Notes: a model not told the origin generated them from the sequence alone. A DNA stretch of 64,000 nucleotides from Jeotgalibaca sp052266715 (GCA_052266715.1 JBQPRB010000006.1), one strand, 5' to 3'. Shown: positions 8,541 to 17,070, counted from the stretch's first letter. Numbers and translations are program-made.

Positions 8541-10355
8541 ATGGAGAAACAAGAACTTAAGCACCGCTCAGAAGTACCTGTAGAATTAACTTGGGATTTG
8601 GATGTCTTATTTGCATCCCGCGAAGAATACGATACAGCTTTGAAAACAATGCAAGCAGATGTCGCTACCTTTGCGGAAACATATGCAGGTAAATTGGCTG
8701 ATGAATCCACAATCATTGAATCGATTCAAGCTTATGAAGCCATCATGACGCAAATTTCTGTTTTATATCACTACGCTTCACTACCGGCAGCAACTGATTT
8801 AACCAATGCGGACAACACGCAGATTTCACGCCAATTTGACAATGTGATGGCAGATGTTTCGGCAGCCCTGTCGTTCTACGATTCTGAATTGACACAAGTT
8901 GAAGAGGTGACTTTGGATGCCGTTGCAATGAAAGAACCACGTTATGCCTCTTTCGTTCGTCATACAAAAGCAAATAAACATATCCAATTAAACCCAGAAG
9001 TTGAAAAAGCGTTGGCACAACTTTCTGCGACCTTATCCGCACCGGAAGGCATCTACGACCAAGCGAAACTGGCAGATATGGACTTCGGTACATTTACTGT
9101 TGATGGAGAAGAATACCCATTGAGTTTTGTTTTGTATGAAGATTTTTACATGTATCATACTGATACAAAGATTCGTCGTGCCGCATTCGATGCTTTCTCA
9201 AAAGTTTTGAAAAAATATGAAAATGTTATCGCCCAAACGTATTATACAAAACTACAAACGGAAAAAACGTTGGCCACGATGCGTGGATTCGATTCGATTT
9301 TTGATTATCTTTTATATGATCAAGAAGTGGATCAATCTTTGTATAACCGCCAAATCGACGTTATTATGTCCGATTTAGCACCGGTTATGCGCAAGTATAT
9401 TACGCATTTGAAAGAAGTCCAAGGTCTGGATAAAGTAACTTATGCTGATTTGAAAATTGATTTGGACCCTGAATACTCACCAAAAGTGACAATTGAAGAT
9501 TCTAAAAAAATGGTTGAAGAATCCATTTCCATTTTAGGTAAAGAGTATACAGAGATGATTATGAAGGCATATCCAGAACGTTGGGTTGATTTTGCTCAAA
9601 ACACCGGTAAATCAACAGGTGGATTTTGTACAACCGTTTCTGCGAATAAAGCACATCCATACATTTTGATGTCGTGGACGAATCATTTAAGTAATGTCTA
9701 CACCCTGATTCATGAATTTGGTCATGCTGGCCAAGGTATCATGGCATCTGAAAATAACGCGGTAGTAGGGGATAGTCCCTCTCTATACTTGATTGAAGGT
9801 CCATCCACTTTCAACGAATTATTACTGACAGATTCCTTGACCCGTAATACCGATGATGCGCGGATGGAACGTTTTGCTTTGACAAAAATGATGTCTGATA
9901 CATACTTCCATAACTTTGTGACGCACTTGTTGGAAGCAGCCTATCAACGTGAAGTATATAAATTAATTGACGCCGGTATGGGCTTCGATGCACAAAAATT
10001 AAGTGAGTTGAAACGCAGTGTACTGGAACAATTCTGGGGAGATGCTGTTGAGATAAATGCTGGAGCAGAACTAACTTGGATGCGCCAACCGCATTATTAT
10101 ATGGGATTATATCCATACACTTACTCAGCGGGTCTAACAATTGCAACACAGGCATTCTTGAAGGTTAAAGAAGAAGGCCAACCAGCAGTTGACCGTTGGT
10201 TGGAATTTTTGAAAACAGGGGACACCTATATTCCCGTTGATGCTGCAGCAATTGCTGGAGTAGATATCACAACAGATAAACCATTGAAAGATACAATAGC
10301 TTACCTGGACCGTTCGGTGAATCGTATGATTGAATTGACCAAAGAAATAAAATAA
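8541..10355 (+). CDS. pepF: Oligoendopeptidase F (M3 family zinc metallopeptidase)
   Basis: A 604-residue cytoplasmic peptidase of the M3B family, which trims peptides of about 7-17 residues and helps use imported peptides. The zinc-binding HEFGH sits at about residues 391-395 (in LIHEFGHAGQGIMA), with the third ligand Glu in the following FNELLLTDSL helix at about 431. The N-terminal helical part starts with the common VPVELTWDLDVLF and the protein has full family length. GAAGGAGATTATCAC precedes the ATG. No terminator is clear between pepF and the T-box 90 bases downstream, although the T-box has its own promoter. Confidence 0.93.
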   Translation: MEKQELKHRSEVPVELTWDLDVLFASREEYDTALKTMQADVATFAETYAGKLADESTIIESIQAYEAIMTQISVLYHYASLPAATDLTNADNTQISRQFDNVMADVSAALSFYDSELTQVEEVTLDAVAMKEPRYASFVRHTKANKHIQLNPEVEKALAQLSATLSAPEGIYDQAKLADMDFGTFTVDGEEYPLSFVLYEDFYMYHTDTKIRRAAFDAFSKVLKKYENVIAQTYYTKLQTEKTLATMRGFDSIFDYLLYDQEVDQSLYNRQIDVIMSDLAPVMRKYITHLKEVQGLDKVTYADLKIDLDPEYSPKVTIEDSKKMVEESISILGKEYTEMIMKAYPERWVDFAQNTGKSTGGFCTTVSANKAHPYILMSWTNHLSNVYTLIHEFGHAGQGIMASENNAVVGDSPSLYLIEGPSTFNELLLTDSLTRNTDDARMERFALTKMMSDTYFHNFVTHLLEAAYQREVYKLIDAGMGFDAQKLSELKRSVLEQFWGDAVEINAGAELTWMRQPHYYMGLYPYTYSAGLTIATQAFLKVKEEGQPAVDRWLEFLKTGDTYIPVDAAAIAGVDITTDKPLKDTIAYLDRSVNRMIELTKEIK

Positions 10356-10378
10356 TTTAAAAAAATAAAAAAATAATG

Positions 10379-10407
10379 TTGACAATCTCATTTGAATCTA
10401 ATAATAT
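10379..10407 (+). promoter_or_regulatory. Sigma-A promoter of the first arginine T-box unit
   Basis: TTGACA at 10379-10384 and TAATAT at 10402-10407 are separated by 17 bases. Transcription would begin near 10414, just upstream of the T-box stem I. Confidence 0.75.
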
Positions 10408-10440
10408 ACATTCAACACCAAAAACTTAATAAAGAAAAAA

Positions 10441-10687
10441 TCAATGATAAAGAGAGTAAATTGGATTGTTTTATTTCAGCGAGTCAGGGTAGAGTGGAAG
10501 CCTGTCAATAAAAAACCAATTGAAACGCACTTTATCGATGAAGAGGTGAACCTAAGTAGCTTCTTCCGCAGATCATGCGTTATTACAATGAGGTGGATAT
10601 GCCATGAGCATGTCAACTAGAGTGGTACCGCGGATTCAACCAATATATGAACCCGTCTCTTGCAAATAGCAGGGGACGGTTTTTTTG
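10441..10687 (+). promoter_or_regulatory. T-box riboswitch, predicted arginine specifier (CGC), copy 1
   Basis: The T-box core AGAGTGGTACCGCGG is at 10619-10633. It is followed by a terminator whose arms CCCGTCTCTTGC and GCAGGGGACGG (about 10652-10680) precede seven T. In stem I, GATAAAG (10445-10451) pairs with CTTTATC (10530-10536) and ATTGG with CCAAT. The 3' side of the specifier loop reads TGAAA-CGC-A, which aligns with the GAAA-GGC-A arrangement of the well-known glyQS T-box, so the specifier is CGC (10526-10528), an arginine codon. The UGGU bulge would pair with an A73 discriminator, compatible with tRNA-Arg. Uncharged tRNA-Arg should switch on the downstream binding protein and P-loop gene. 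Confidence 0.85.
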
Positions 10688-10720
10688 TGCATATAATTTC
10701 TGACAAAGGGGAAATGAACC

Positions 10721-10756
10721 ATGATGATGAAGCGACGAAGTAGCTTATTGAAGTAA
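10721..10756 (+). CDS. Possible 11-codon upstream ORF rich in Arg/Lys codons
   Basis: Between the T-box terminator and the binding protein gene, ATG 10721 opens an 11-codon frame, MMMKRRSSLLK, preceded by AAAGGGGA at a good distance. It contains two adjacent CGA arginine codons. It may be a leader peptide adding a second arginine-sensitive layer, or it may be chance. No matching ORF lies behind the second T-box. Confidence 0.25.
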   Translation: MMMKRRSSLLK

Positions 10757-10814
10757 TTAATAATTTTATCGAGAAAATAAAAAACACACAAACATACCCC
10801 AGGAGGAAATAAAA

Positions 10815-11663
10815 ATGAAAAAGAATTTAATTAAAGGTTTTGTAGGAATTATGAGTGTAGCAATTTTAGCGGCATGTGGAGCAGATACAGCAGAAACGAG
10901 CGAGAGTTCGCAAGCATCAAGTGCTACAGGCGATAAAATTGCCCAAATTCAAGAAGCTGGCGTTCTTCACATGGTAACTTCAGCTGACTGGCCGCCATAC
11001 GAGTGGCACTTGATTGAAGGCGGAACAGATACAATCGTTGGTTTCGATGTTGATATCGCAGAATATATTGCTGATGAACTTGGCGTAGAATTAAAGATTA
11101 CGGACATGGACTTTGATGGCCTGATTCCAGCGGTATCAACCGGAAAAGCTGATATCATTATGGCGGGTATGAACCCTACACCTGAAAGATCAGAAAGTGT
11201 TGATTTCTCAGATATCTACATCGAAGAAACGGATGTCGTTTTAATCAAGGCAGAAGACGCTGAAAAATATTCAACGCTTGAAGGTATTGAAGATATGAAA
11301 TGGGCGACTCAAAAAGCAACAGTCCAAGAAGATTTCATCAAAGAAACATATCCTGATAATTACTTACAATCAGTTGGTCAATGGGGAACAGCGATTCTAT
11401 CTTTGAAAACTGGAAAAGTAGATGGCATTTTGATGGTCGATGCAGTTGCTGAACAATATGTGAAACAAAATCCAGACTTGGCAATCGCAACAGCACCAAT
11501 CGAAAGTACACCTAATGCTTCTGCAATTGCCGTTCAAAAAGGAAATGAAGAGTTAGTCGAAAAAATCAATGAAATCCTTACAGAACTTGAAGAGTCCGGT
11601 AAAAAAGAAGAATTTTACAACAAAAATACAAAATTGATGGAAGAGAAAGTATCTGCTGAATAG
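10815..11663 (+). CDS. Amino acid ABC transporter substrate-binding lipoprotein (basic amino acid type)
   Basis: A 282-residue extracellular solute-binding protein of family 3 (SBP_bac_3). The signal peptide ends in AILAACG with the lipid-modified Cys at about residue 20, followed by a Ser-rich linker. The mature part has the usual order: SADWPPYEW near the ligand cleft, GFDVDIAEYIADELG, and DGLIPAVSTGKADIIMAGMNPTPERSE, the ligand-contacting block. It captures an amino acid outside the cell and gives it to the permease and ATPase encoded 2.5 kb downstream. The CGC T-box in front points to arginine. AGGAGGAAATAAAA precedes the ATG. Confidence 0.9.
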   Translation: MKKNLIKGFVGIMSVAILAACGADTAETSESSQASSATGDKIAQIQEAGVLHMVTSADWPPYEWHLIEGGTDTIVGFDVDIAEYIADELGVELKITDMDFDGLIPAVSTGKADIIMAGMNPTPERSESVDFSDIYIEETDVVLIKAEDAEKYSTLEGIEDMKWATQKATVQEDFIKETYPDNYLQSVGQWGTAILSLKTGKVDGILMVDAVAEQYVKQNPDLAIATAPIESTPNASAIAVQKGNEELVEKINEILTELEESGKKEEFYNKNTKLMEEKVSAE

Positions 11664-11675
11664 GGGGAAAATAGC

Positions 11676-13040
11676 ATGACTAAAAAAAATATCATTATAA
11701 TCGGTGCAGCTGGCCGTGATTTCCATAACTTCAATACTTACTATCGCGGTAATGAAAACTACAACGTGGTAGCTTTTACAGCAACGCAAATCCCGGATAT
11801 CGACGGGCGTCAATACCCAGCTGAACTTGCGGGTGAATTATATCCAGCCGGAATTCCAATTTATTCACAAGAACAATTACCACAGTTGATTAAAGCGTTG
11901 CAAGTTGAAGAGTGTGTTTTCTCTTATAGCGATGTCCATTATGAAACCGTAATGGGCGTTGGGGCTATAGTAAATGCTGCTGGTGCAGATTTCTCCTTGC
12001 TTGGACCGACTAAAACACAACTAAAAAGTAATAAACCGGTTATCTCTGTAACTGCGGTACGTACTGGAGCAGGAAAGAGTCAAACTTCCCGTAAAGTAAT
12101 CGAAACACTGATGAACAAAGGCTTGAACGTGATTGCGATTCGTCATCCGATGCCTTATGGAGACCTTAACGCACAACGTGTGCAACGTTTTGCATCGGTT
12201 GATGATTTACAAAAACATCATTGTACCATTGAAGAAATGGAAGAGTATGAGCCACACGTAGCACGTGGAAATGTTATTTACGCAGGAGTAGATTATGCTG
12301 ATATTCTGGCTGCTGCGGAAAAGGATCCAAATGGCTGTGATGTTATTTTGTGGGATGGTGGAAATAATGACTTTTCATTCTATGAGCCTGATTTAAGCAT
12401 TACAGTTTTAGACCCACATCGTCCTGGACATGAATTAAAATATTATCCGGGTGAGATTGCTTTACGTACTGCTGATGTTGCCATCATCAACAAAGTGGAT
12501 AGTGCCACCCAAGATGCCATCGCAACCGTAGAGCACAACGTTCAAGCCGTTAATCCGACGGCAACAATCATTAAAGCTGATTCGACTATAACAGTTGAAA
12601 ATCCAGATTTAATCAAAGGTAAAAAAGTACTGGTAGTGGAAGATGGTCCAACCTTAACGCACGGTGAAATGTTAATCGGTGCAGGATCAGTCGCAGCAGA
12701 ACGTTATGGTGCAGCTGAAATCGTTGATCCACATCCGTTTGCCGTTGGTAAAATTGTTGAGACTTTTGAAAAGTATCCACATGTTAAGAATATCCTGCCA
12801 GCAATGGGATATGGTGATGAGCAGTTAAAAGACTTGGAAACTACCATCAACAATACTGATTGTGATGCTGTTATTATCGGTACCCCAATCGATTTGTCTC
12901 GTATCATCTCGATAAATAAACCATGCACACGTGTTCATTATGATTTGGAAGAAGTAACAACACCAGATTTGGATGCTGTTTTGGAAGATTTCATTGTGGC
13001 TCATAAGTTAAGTGGAAATAAAGCATTGACAAATAATTAA
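11676..13040 (+). CDS. Cyclic 2,3-diphosphoglycerate synthase-like P-loop protein
   Basis: A 454-residue protein similar over its length to cyclic 2,3-diphosphoglycerate synthetases of archaea and their bacterial homologues. The N-terminal IIGAAGRDFHNFNTYYR block is diagnostic. A P-loop (VRTGAGKSQTSRKV, about residues 127-140) follows, then YGDLNAQRVQRF and a GTPase-like SATQDAIATVEHNV region. Bacterial members occur near arginine catabolism genes in lactic acid bacteria, but their reaction there is not established, so cyclic DPG synthesis is not a safe call. The gene is co-transcribed with the binding protein (12-base gap) behind the first Arg T-box, which links it to arginine supply. AGGGGGAAAATAGC is the ribosome site. 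Confidence 0.75.
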   Translation: MTKKNIIIIGAAGRDFHNFNTYYRGNENYNVVAFTATQIPDIDGRQYPAELAGELYPAGIPIYSQEQLPQLIKALQVEECVFSYSDVHYETVMGVGAIVNAAGADFSLLGPTKTQLKSNKPVISVTAVRTGAGKSQTSRKVIETLMNKGLNVIAIRHPMPYGDLNAQRVQRFASVDDLQKHHCTIEEMEEYEPHVARGNVIYAGVDYADILAAAEKDPNGCDVILWDGGNNDFSFYEPDLSITVLDPHRPGHELKYYPGEIALRTADVAIINKVDSATQDAIATVEHNVQAVNPTATIIKADSTITVENPDLIKGKKVLVVEDGPTLTHGEMLIGAGSVAAERYGAAEIVDPHPFAVGKIVETFEKYPHVKNILPAMGYGDEQLKDLETTINNTDCDAVIIGTPIDLSRIISINKPCTRVHYDLEEVTTPDLDAVLEDFIVAHKLSGNKALTNN

Positions 13041-13083
13041 AACATAAATAGAATACTCAAGTAATACAAAATTAAATATCAAA

Positions 13084-13330
13084 AAATCAATGATAAAGAG
13101 AGTAAATTAGAATTTTTTCTAAAAGCGAGTGAGGAGAAGGTGTAAGCCTCATAGAAAGATCTGGTTGAAGCGCACTTTATCGATGAAGAGGTGAACCTTG
13201 AGTAGCTTCTTCCGCAGAACAAGCGTTATGTCAATGAGGTGGGTATACCAAGTGTATATTAACTAGAGTGGTACCGCGGATTAAAGAACTTTGACCCGTC
13301 TCTTGCAAATGCAAGGGACGGTTTTTTTAT
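13084..13330 (+). promoter_or_regulatory. T-box riboswitch, predicted arginine specifier (CGC), copy 2
   Basis: A close relative of the leader at 10441. GATAAAG pairs with CTTTATC at the base of stem I, and the specifier loop reads TGAAG-CGC-A with CGC at 13171-13173. The T-box core AGAGTGGTACCGCGG is at 13265-13279. The terminator arms CCCGTCTCTTGC and GCAAGGGACGG (about 13295-13321) precede a T-run. It controls the permease-ATPase unit. I cannot point to a convincing promoter directly upstream, so it may also attenuate read-through from the first unit. Confidence 0.85.
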
Positions 13331-13363
13331 TTATTTTTTTAGAAAAGGAGCTATGAACGGATT

Positions 13364-14014
13364 ATGTCTATCGAATTTCTACAAACATATTTGCCCTTAT
13401 ATTTCCAGGGTGCTGGTTACACAATTGCGCTATCATTTTTCTCGGTTATTTTAGGGGTGTTACTTGGAACCGGCTTGGCTTTAGCAAAAATGTCTCCTAA
13501 AAAGTTATTGAGCAAACCAGCAAATGCCTATATTCAAGTGATACGTGGTACACCCTTAATGGTGCAATTATTCATTATTTACTACGGACTCTACACTTTA
13601 AATATTGATTTACCTGACTTCGCGTCCGGCGTCATTACGATTTCATTAAACTCAGCGGCTTATATTGCTGAAATTATCCGTGCCGGTATTCAAGCCGTTG
13701 ACAAAGGACAAATGGAAGCTGCGCGTTCCATAGGAATGAATCAAAACTTGGCCATGAGTAAAATTATCTACCCGCAAGCACTAAAAAATATATTACCTGC
13801 CTTGGGTAATGAATTTATTACATTGATGAAAGAATCTTCCATCGTTTCCGTTATCGGCATGCAGGACTTGATGTTCAAATCGAAAGTGGTGGCAGGTGCA
13901 ACTTTCATGCCATTTACCCCATACTTGATTGCAGCTGTATTCTATTTTGTATTGACAAGTATCTTTACAAAACTACTTGAAATCTATGAAAGAAGGTTAA
14001 AACAAAGTGATTAA
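13364..14014 (+). CDS. Amino acid ABC transporter permease (HisM/GlnP type)
   Basis: A 216-residue inner membrane permease with five or six membrane segments. The His/Glu/Gln/Arg/opine family motif is visible: YIQVIRGTPLMVQLF near residues 60-74, then the EAA loop EAARSIGMNQNLAMSKIIYPQALKNILPALGNE (about 123-155), which contacts the ATPase. The gene ends inside the ATPase gene with an eight-base overlap, so the two are translationally coupled. Together with the binding protein upstream it makes a complete importer, predicted to carry arginine because both units are under CGC T-boxes. AAAAGGAG lies about 13 bases ahead of the chosen ATG. Confidence 0.92.
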   Translation: MSIEFLQTYLPLYFQGAGYTIALSFFSVILGVLLGTGLALAKMSPKKLLSKPANAYIQVIRGTPLMVQLFIIYYGLYTLNIDLPDFASGVITISLNSAAYIAEIIRAGIQAVDKGQMEAARSIGMNQNLAMSKIIYPQALKNILPALGNEFITLMKESSIVSVIGMQDLMFKSKVVAGATFMPFTPYLIAAVFYFVLTSIFTKLLEIYERRLKQSD

Positions 14015-14729
14015 GACTGTTAACTTAACTAAATCGTTTGGTGATAAAGAAGTATTAAAAGGTATAAACGAAGAGGTCAAAGAGGGCGAAGTAGTCGTTA
14101 TTATTGGACCTTCAGGATCCGGTAAGAGTACTTTATTAAGATGTTTAAACTTGCTTGAAACACCTACTTCGGGAGACATCGTTTTTGAGGAAACCATTAT
14201 CAATCAACCAAAAGTAAACATTGATGCCATTCGCACCAAAATGGGGATGGTATTCCAAAGTTTTAATTTGTTTCCTCATCTAACGGTTTTAGAGAACATT
14301 ACGATCGGACCAAGAGAAATCAACAAAAAGAGTGTCACTGAAGCGAAAGAAATTGCAATGGAATTGTTGGAAAGTATGGGCTTGGCTGAGAAAGCAGCTG
14401 TTTATCCTAAGTCTCTTTCAGGTGGGCAACAACAACGGATTGCAATTGCGCGTGCTTTGGCAATGCAACCAAGCATGATGTTGTTTGATGAACCGACTTC
14501 AGCTTTGGACCCGGAAATGGTTGGCGAAGTATTGCAGGTAATGAAGAAATTAGCAAACAACGGCATGACCATGATTGTAGTTACGCACGAAATGGGCTTT
14601 GCCCGTGAAGTAGGGGACCGGGTTATTTTTATGGATGACGGTATGGTTGTTGAAAAAGGAACACCCGAAGAAATTTTTGATCATCCGCAAAACGAACGGA
14701 CACAAAACTTCTTGTCGAAAGTATTATAG
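14007..14729 (+). CDS. Amino acid ABC transporter ATP-binding protein (GlnQ/HisP type)
   Basis: A 240-residue ATPase with a GTG start inside the permease gene. Walker A is GPSGSGKST at about residues 34-42, the Q-loop is in MVFQSFNLFPHLTV, the signature is LSGGQQQRIAIARALA at about 136-151, and Walker B is MLFDEPTSALDPE. The short length and the NLFPHLTVLENI segment place it in the polar amino acid uptake group. A strong terminator follows 12 bases after the stop, ending the second arginine unit. Confidence 0.93.
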   Translation: MIKTVNLTKSFGDKEVLKGINEEVKEGEVVVIIGPSGSGKSTLLRCLNLLETPTSGDIVFEETIINQPKVNIDAIRTKMGMVFQSFNLFPHLTVLENITIGPREINKKSVTEAKEIAMELLESMGLAEKAAVYPKSLSGGQQQRIAIARALAMQPSMMLFDEPTSALDPEMVGEVLQVMKKLANNGMTMIVVTHEMGFAREVGDRVIFMDDGMVVEKGTPEEIFDHPQNERTQNFLSKVL

Positions 14730-14741
14730 AATACTTCAAAT

Positions 14742-14792
14742 AAAAGAACCCCCGAATGATCACTCCGTGATTCATTTGGGGGTTCTTTTTAG
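14742..14792. terminator. Bidirectional intrinsic terminator
   Basis: AAAAGAACCCCCGAATGATCAC pairs with the matching 3' arm that ends in GGGGGTTCTTTTT. It ends the ATPase gene on the plus strand and ywlG on the minus strand. Confidence 0.88.
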
Positions 14793-15340
14793 CTTAATTT
14801 TTCATCATAGTGTGCGCGCTCACCGCCGATTGATTTCGGACGGGTGCGGGCAGCGGCAAGAATAGCGCCACCGATGTTTTTTATAGATAGGCGAACGGGT
14901 ACGACTACGGGTACCATGTGCATACCAATAAAAGTTTGACCGATGTCGAGGCCTGCTTTGGCTTCAATTTCCTCAACTAAAACGGCATTTTCCATACCGT
15001 AATACGCTGCTGTAGCAAAGCTACCACCAGCATGTAGATGTGGAACTGCATTCACAATTGGATAACGATTTTCTTTCGCCAGGGATTTTTCAATGACTAA
15101 TGAACGGTTCAAATGCTCACAACATTGGGCTGCAAGATGCAACTGATTCTCACGTAAAACTTTTTGTGCGGTTTCAAAAATAACTTTACCGGTTTCTTCA
15201 CTGGATGCAGTGCCAATTTTAGCACTGTTCACTTCGCTGGAAGAACATCCAATCACGACGATATCACCATCTTCAAGTTTAGCCACCGCAATTAATTCAC
15301 GCAAAGCTGTTTCAACTTGAAGTCTAATTTCTTCTAACAT
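14789..15340 (-). CDS. ywlG: UPF0340 family protein YwlG
   Basis: A 183-residue conserved protein of unknown activity (TIGR01440/UPF0340). The recognisable parts are DIVVIGCSSSEVNSAKIG near the N-terminus, LAAQCCEHLNRSLVIEK, the VPHLHAGGSFATAAY block and the final RTRPKSIGGERAHYDE. In many Firmicutes ywlG lies next to glyA or the ywl cluster; here it stands alone between two terminator/promoter regions. GGAGGAATGAAAG precedes the ATG. The family is certain, its function is not. Confidence 0.9.
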   Translation of the reverse strand: MLEEIRLQVETALRELIAVAKLEDGDIVVIGCSSSEVNSAKIGTASSEETGKVIFETAQKVLRENQLHLAAQCCEHLNRSLVIEKSLAKENRYPIVNAVPHLHAGGSFATAAYYGMENAVLVEEIEAKAGLDIGQTFIGMHMVPVVVPVRLSIKNIGGAILAAARTRPKSIGGERAHYDEKLS

Positions 15341-15445
15341 CTTTCATTCCTCCATTCCTCGTAACCATTATCTTACAAAATTACCTATTTGTCATTGTTC
15401 AGATTTTGGAACCCCTTTATGAGTAAAATCTAATAAAAAAACCGC

Positions 15446-15458
15446 AATGTTCGGTTTT
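15446..15458 (-). promoter_or_regulatory. PurR box 1 upstream of the purine permease gene
   Basis: On the minus strand this reads AAAACCGAACATT, a full match to the PurBox consensus AWWWCCGAACWWT used by Gram-positive PurR regulators. It lies just upstream of the -35 element of the permease gene. Confidence 0.65.
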
Positions 15459-15464
15459 ATACTA

Positions 15465-15493
15465 TTTACAATTCCTTTATTAGTGTCTATAAT
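15465..15493 (+). promoter_or_regulatory. Sigma-A promoter of the purine permease gene
   Basis: TTTACA at 15465-15470 and TATAAT at 15488-15493 with a 17-base spacer. Transcription would begin near 15500. Confidence 0.7.
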
Positions 15494-15539
15494 AACGATA
15501 TTCTTAATAATAACAAATAAAGATGGCTTGATAATTAAT

Positions 15540-15552
15540 AATGTTCGTATTT
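15540..15552 (-). promoter_or_regulatory. Second PurR-box-like site overlapping the 5' leader
   Basis: On the minus strand AAATACGAACATT matches the PurBox consensus at 12 of 13 positions. It has the same orientation as box 1 and abuts the AGGAGG ribosome site. Confidence 0.4.
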
Positions 15553-15563
15553 AGGAGGAAATT

Positions 15564-16949
15564 ATGGAAACGAAATTGACGAAGCCAGCTGTAATGCTTA
15601 ATAAGAAAGCGACAGTTGAAAATACAGAAAATACAGATTTAATTTATGGGGTGGACGACACTCCCGATTTCTTGACGACAACCGTTCTTGGTTTTCAAAA
15701 TGTCATTACATCATTTGGTGGATTAGTAGCGGTACCTTTAATTATTGCTGGAATGGCCGGATTTGGTATTACCGATACAGCTTACCTTGTAAGTGCCGCT
15801 TTATTGGTTTCAGGGATTGTATCGATTATCCAATCAAAAGGATTTGGACCTAAAGCGTTCCGGGTAGGTGCTGGACTGCCCACAATCATGGGTACCGACT
15901 TTGCATTTGTTGGTCCTGCTGCTTCTGTTATTGCAACAGGCGGTATCGCTGCTTACTTTGGCGGAACAATGTTGGCATCTCTACTTGAACTAGGCATGAG
16001 TTACTTCATTAAACCATTAATGAAATTCTTTCCACCTGTTGTAACAGGATCCGTTATCACTTTGATGGGGATGACGTTGATGTCAGTAGCGATGGAGTGG
16101 GCAGCAGGCGGTGTTGGCTCTGCAACATACGGTGCACCAATGAACCTTGCAATTACAGCTATTGTTTTCTTGATTATCGTTTTGATCAATCACTATGCAG
16201 GTAAAAAATTCGCACCGCTAGCTGTATTGTTAGGGGCAGCTATTGGTTACATCATTTGTATTCCGCTAGGGATGGTTGATTTCCAACAAGTCAGTGATGC
16301 AAGTTGGTTCGCATTGCCACAGATTTTCAAATATGGTATTTCATTCAAATTAGAATACGCATTGCCTTTCTTGACAGGCTATCTTGTAACAATTATTGAA
16401 ACAGTTGGCGTTATGCAAACGCTTGGTCAAGTAACTAAGACAGAATTAAAAGATGAAGATATCGCTGCAGGTGTTCGTGCCGATGCAGTGGGTTCATGGA
16501 TCGGACCTGTCTTTGGTTCAGGCCCAACAGCAACTTTCAGCCAAAATGCTGGTTTGATTCCAATGACAAAAAATGCTTCTCGTAAAGTTGCGATTGCAGC
16601 TGGCTTTATCATGATTTTAATGAGTTTATTCCCTAAATTTGCAACGTTGGTTTCAATCATGCCGATGCCTGTTTTAGGTGGAGCTGGATTACTGATGTTT
16701 GGTAACGTTGCAGCAGCTGGGATTCAATCACTATCTCGTGTCAAATTTGATAATCGTAATATGCTGATTTGTGCAGGGGCAATTGCTGTTGGACTAGGTG
16801 TCTCCTTCCGACCAGAAGTAACGGCCGGGTTACCAGGTTTCTTGAGTGGTTTATTCTCATCGGGGATTTCTGCTGGGACAATCGTAGCTTTGCTATTGAA
16901 TATTATCCTGAAAGAAAAAGAAGTAGAAGTTGCAGAAACTGCAGCTTAA
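15564..16949 (+). CDS. pbuX: NCS2-family xanthine/uracil permease
   Basis: A 461-residue nucleobase permease of the NCS2 family with about 12-14 membrane segments. The opening YGVDDTPDFLTTTVLGFQNV, the PTIMGTDFAFVGP block and the GSGPTATFSQNAGLIPMTKNASRKVA signature are typical for the xanthine-permease branch. It imports a purine base, most likely xanthine, by proton symport. The upstream PurR boxes support a purine over a pyrimidine, though uracil cannot be excluded. I looked for a guanine-type purine riboswitch in the 220-base leader and do not see one. AGGAGGAAATT precedes the ATG. Confidence 0.85.
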   Translation: METKLTKPAVMLNKKATVENTENTDLIYGVDDTPDFLTTTVLGFQNVITSFGGLVAVPLIIAGMAGFGITDTAYLVSAALLVSGIVSIIQSKGFGPKAFRVGAGLPTIMGTDFAFVGPAASVIATGGIAAYFGGTMLASLLELGMSYFIKPLMKFFPPVVTGSVITLMGMTLMSVAMEWAAGGVGSATYGAPMNLAITAIVFLIIVLINHYAGKKFAPLAVLLGAAIGYIICIPLGMVDFQQVSDASWFALPQIFKYGISFKLEYALPFLTGYLVTIIETVGVMQTLGQVTKTELKDEDIAAGVRADAVGSWIGPVFGSGPTATFSQNAGLIPMTKNASRKVAIAAGFIMILMSLFPKFATLVSIMPMPVLGGAGLLMFGNVAAAGIQSLSRVKFDNRNMLICAGAIAVGLGVSFRPEVTAGLPGFLSGLFSSGISAGTIVALLLNIILKEKEVEVAETAA

Positions 16950-16961
16950 TCTAAAGAGGAG

Positions 16962-17070
16962 TGGGACAAAAGGCGTTTAGCCCCGAATCACTGGAGCGAA
17001 TAAGCGCAAGATGGTCGCAGGCCATCTGAGCATTATTCGTGAAGTGGCGTCGGGGCTGCCTTTTGTCGCA
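16962..17070 (+). repeat. Large imperfect palindrome (intergenic hairpin repeat)
   Basis: About 110 bases fold on themselves: GTGGGACAAAAGGC pairs with GCCTTTTGTCGCAC, AGCCCCGA with TCGGGGCT, CGAATAA with a later TTATTCG, and AGATGG with CCATCT. It would act as a terminator behind the permease gene. Its 3' part is shared with the inverted copy near 20.1 kb. Confidence 0.7.

Noticed and set aside
15341..15563. Guanine-type purine riboswitch before pbuX
   Set aside because: The conserved loop and junction bases are not present; the leader shows PurR boxes and a promoter instead.
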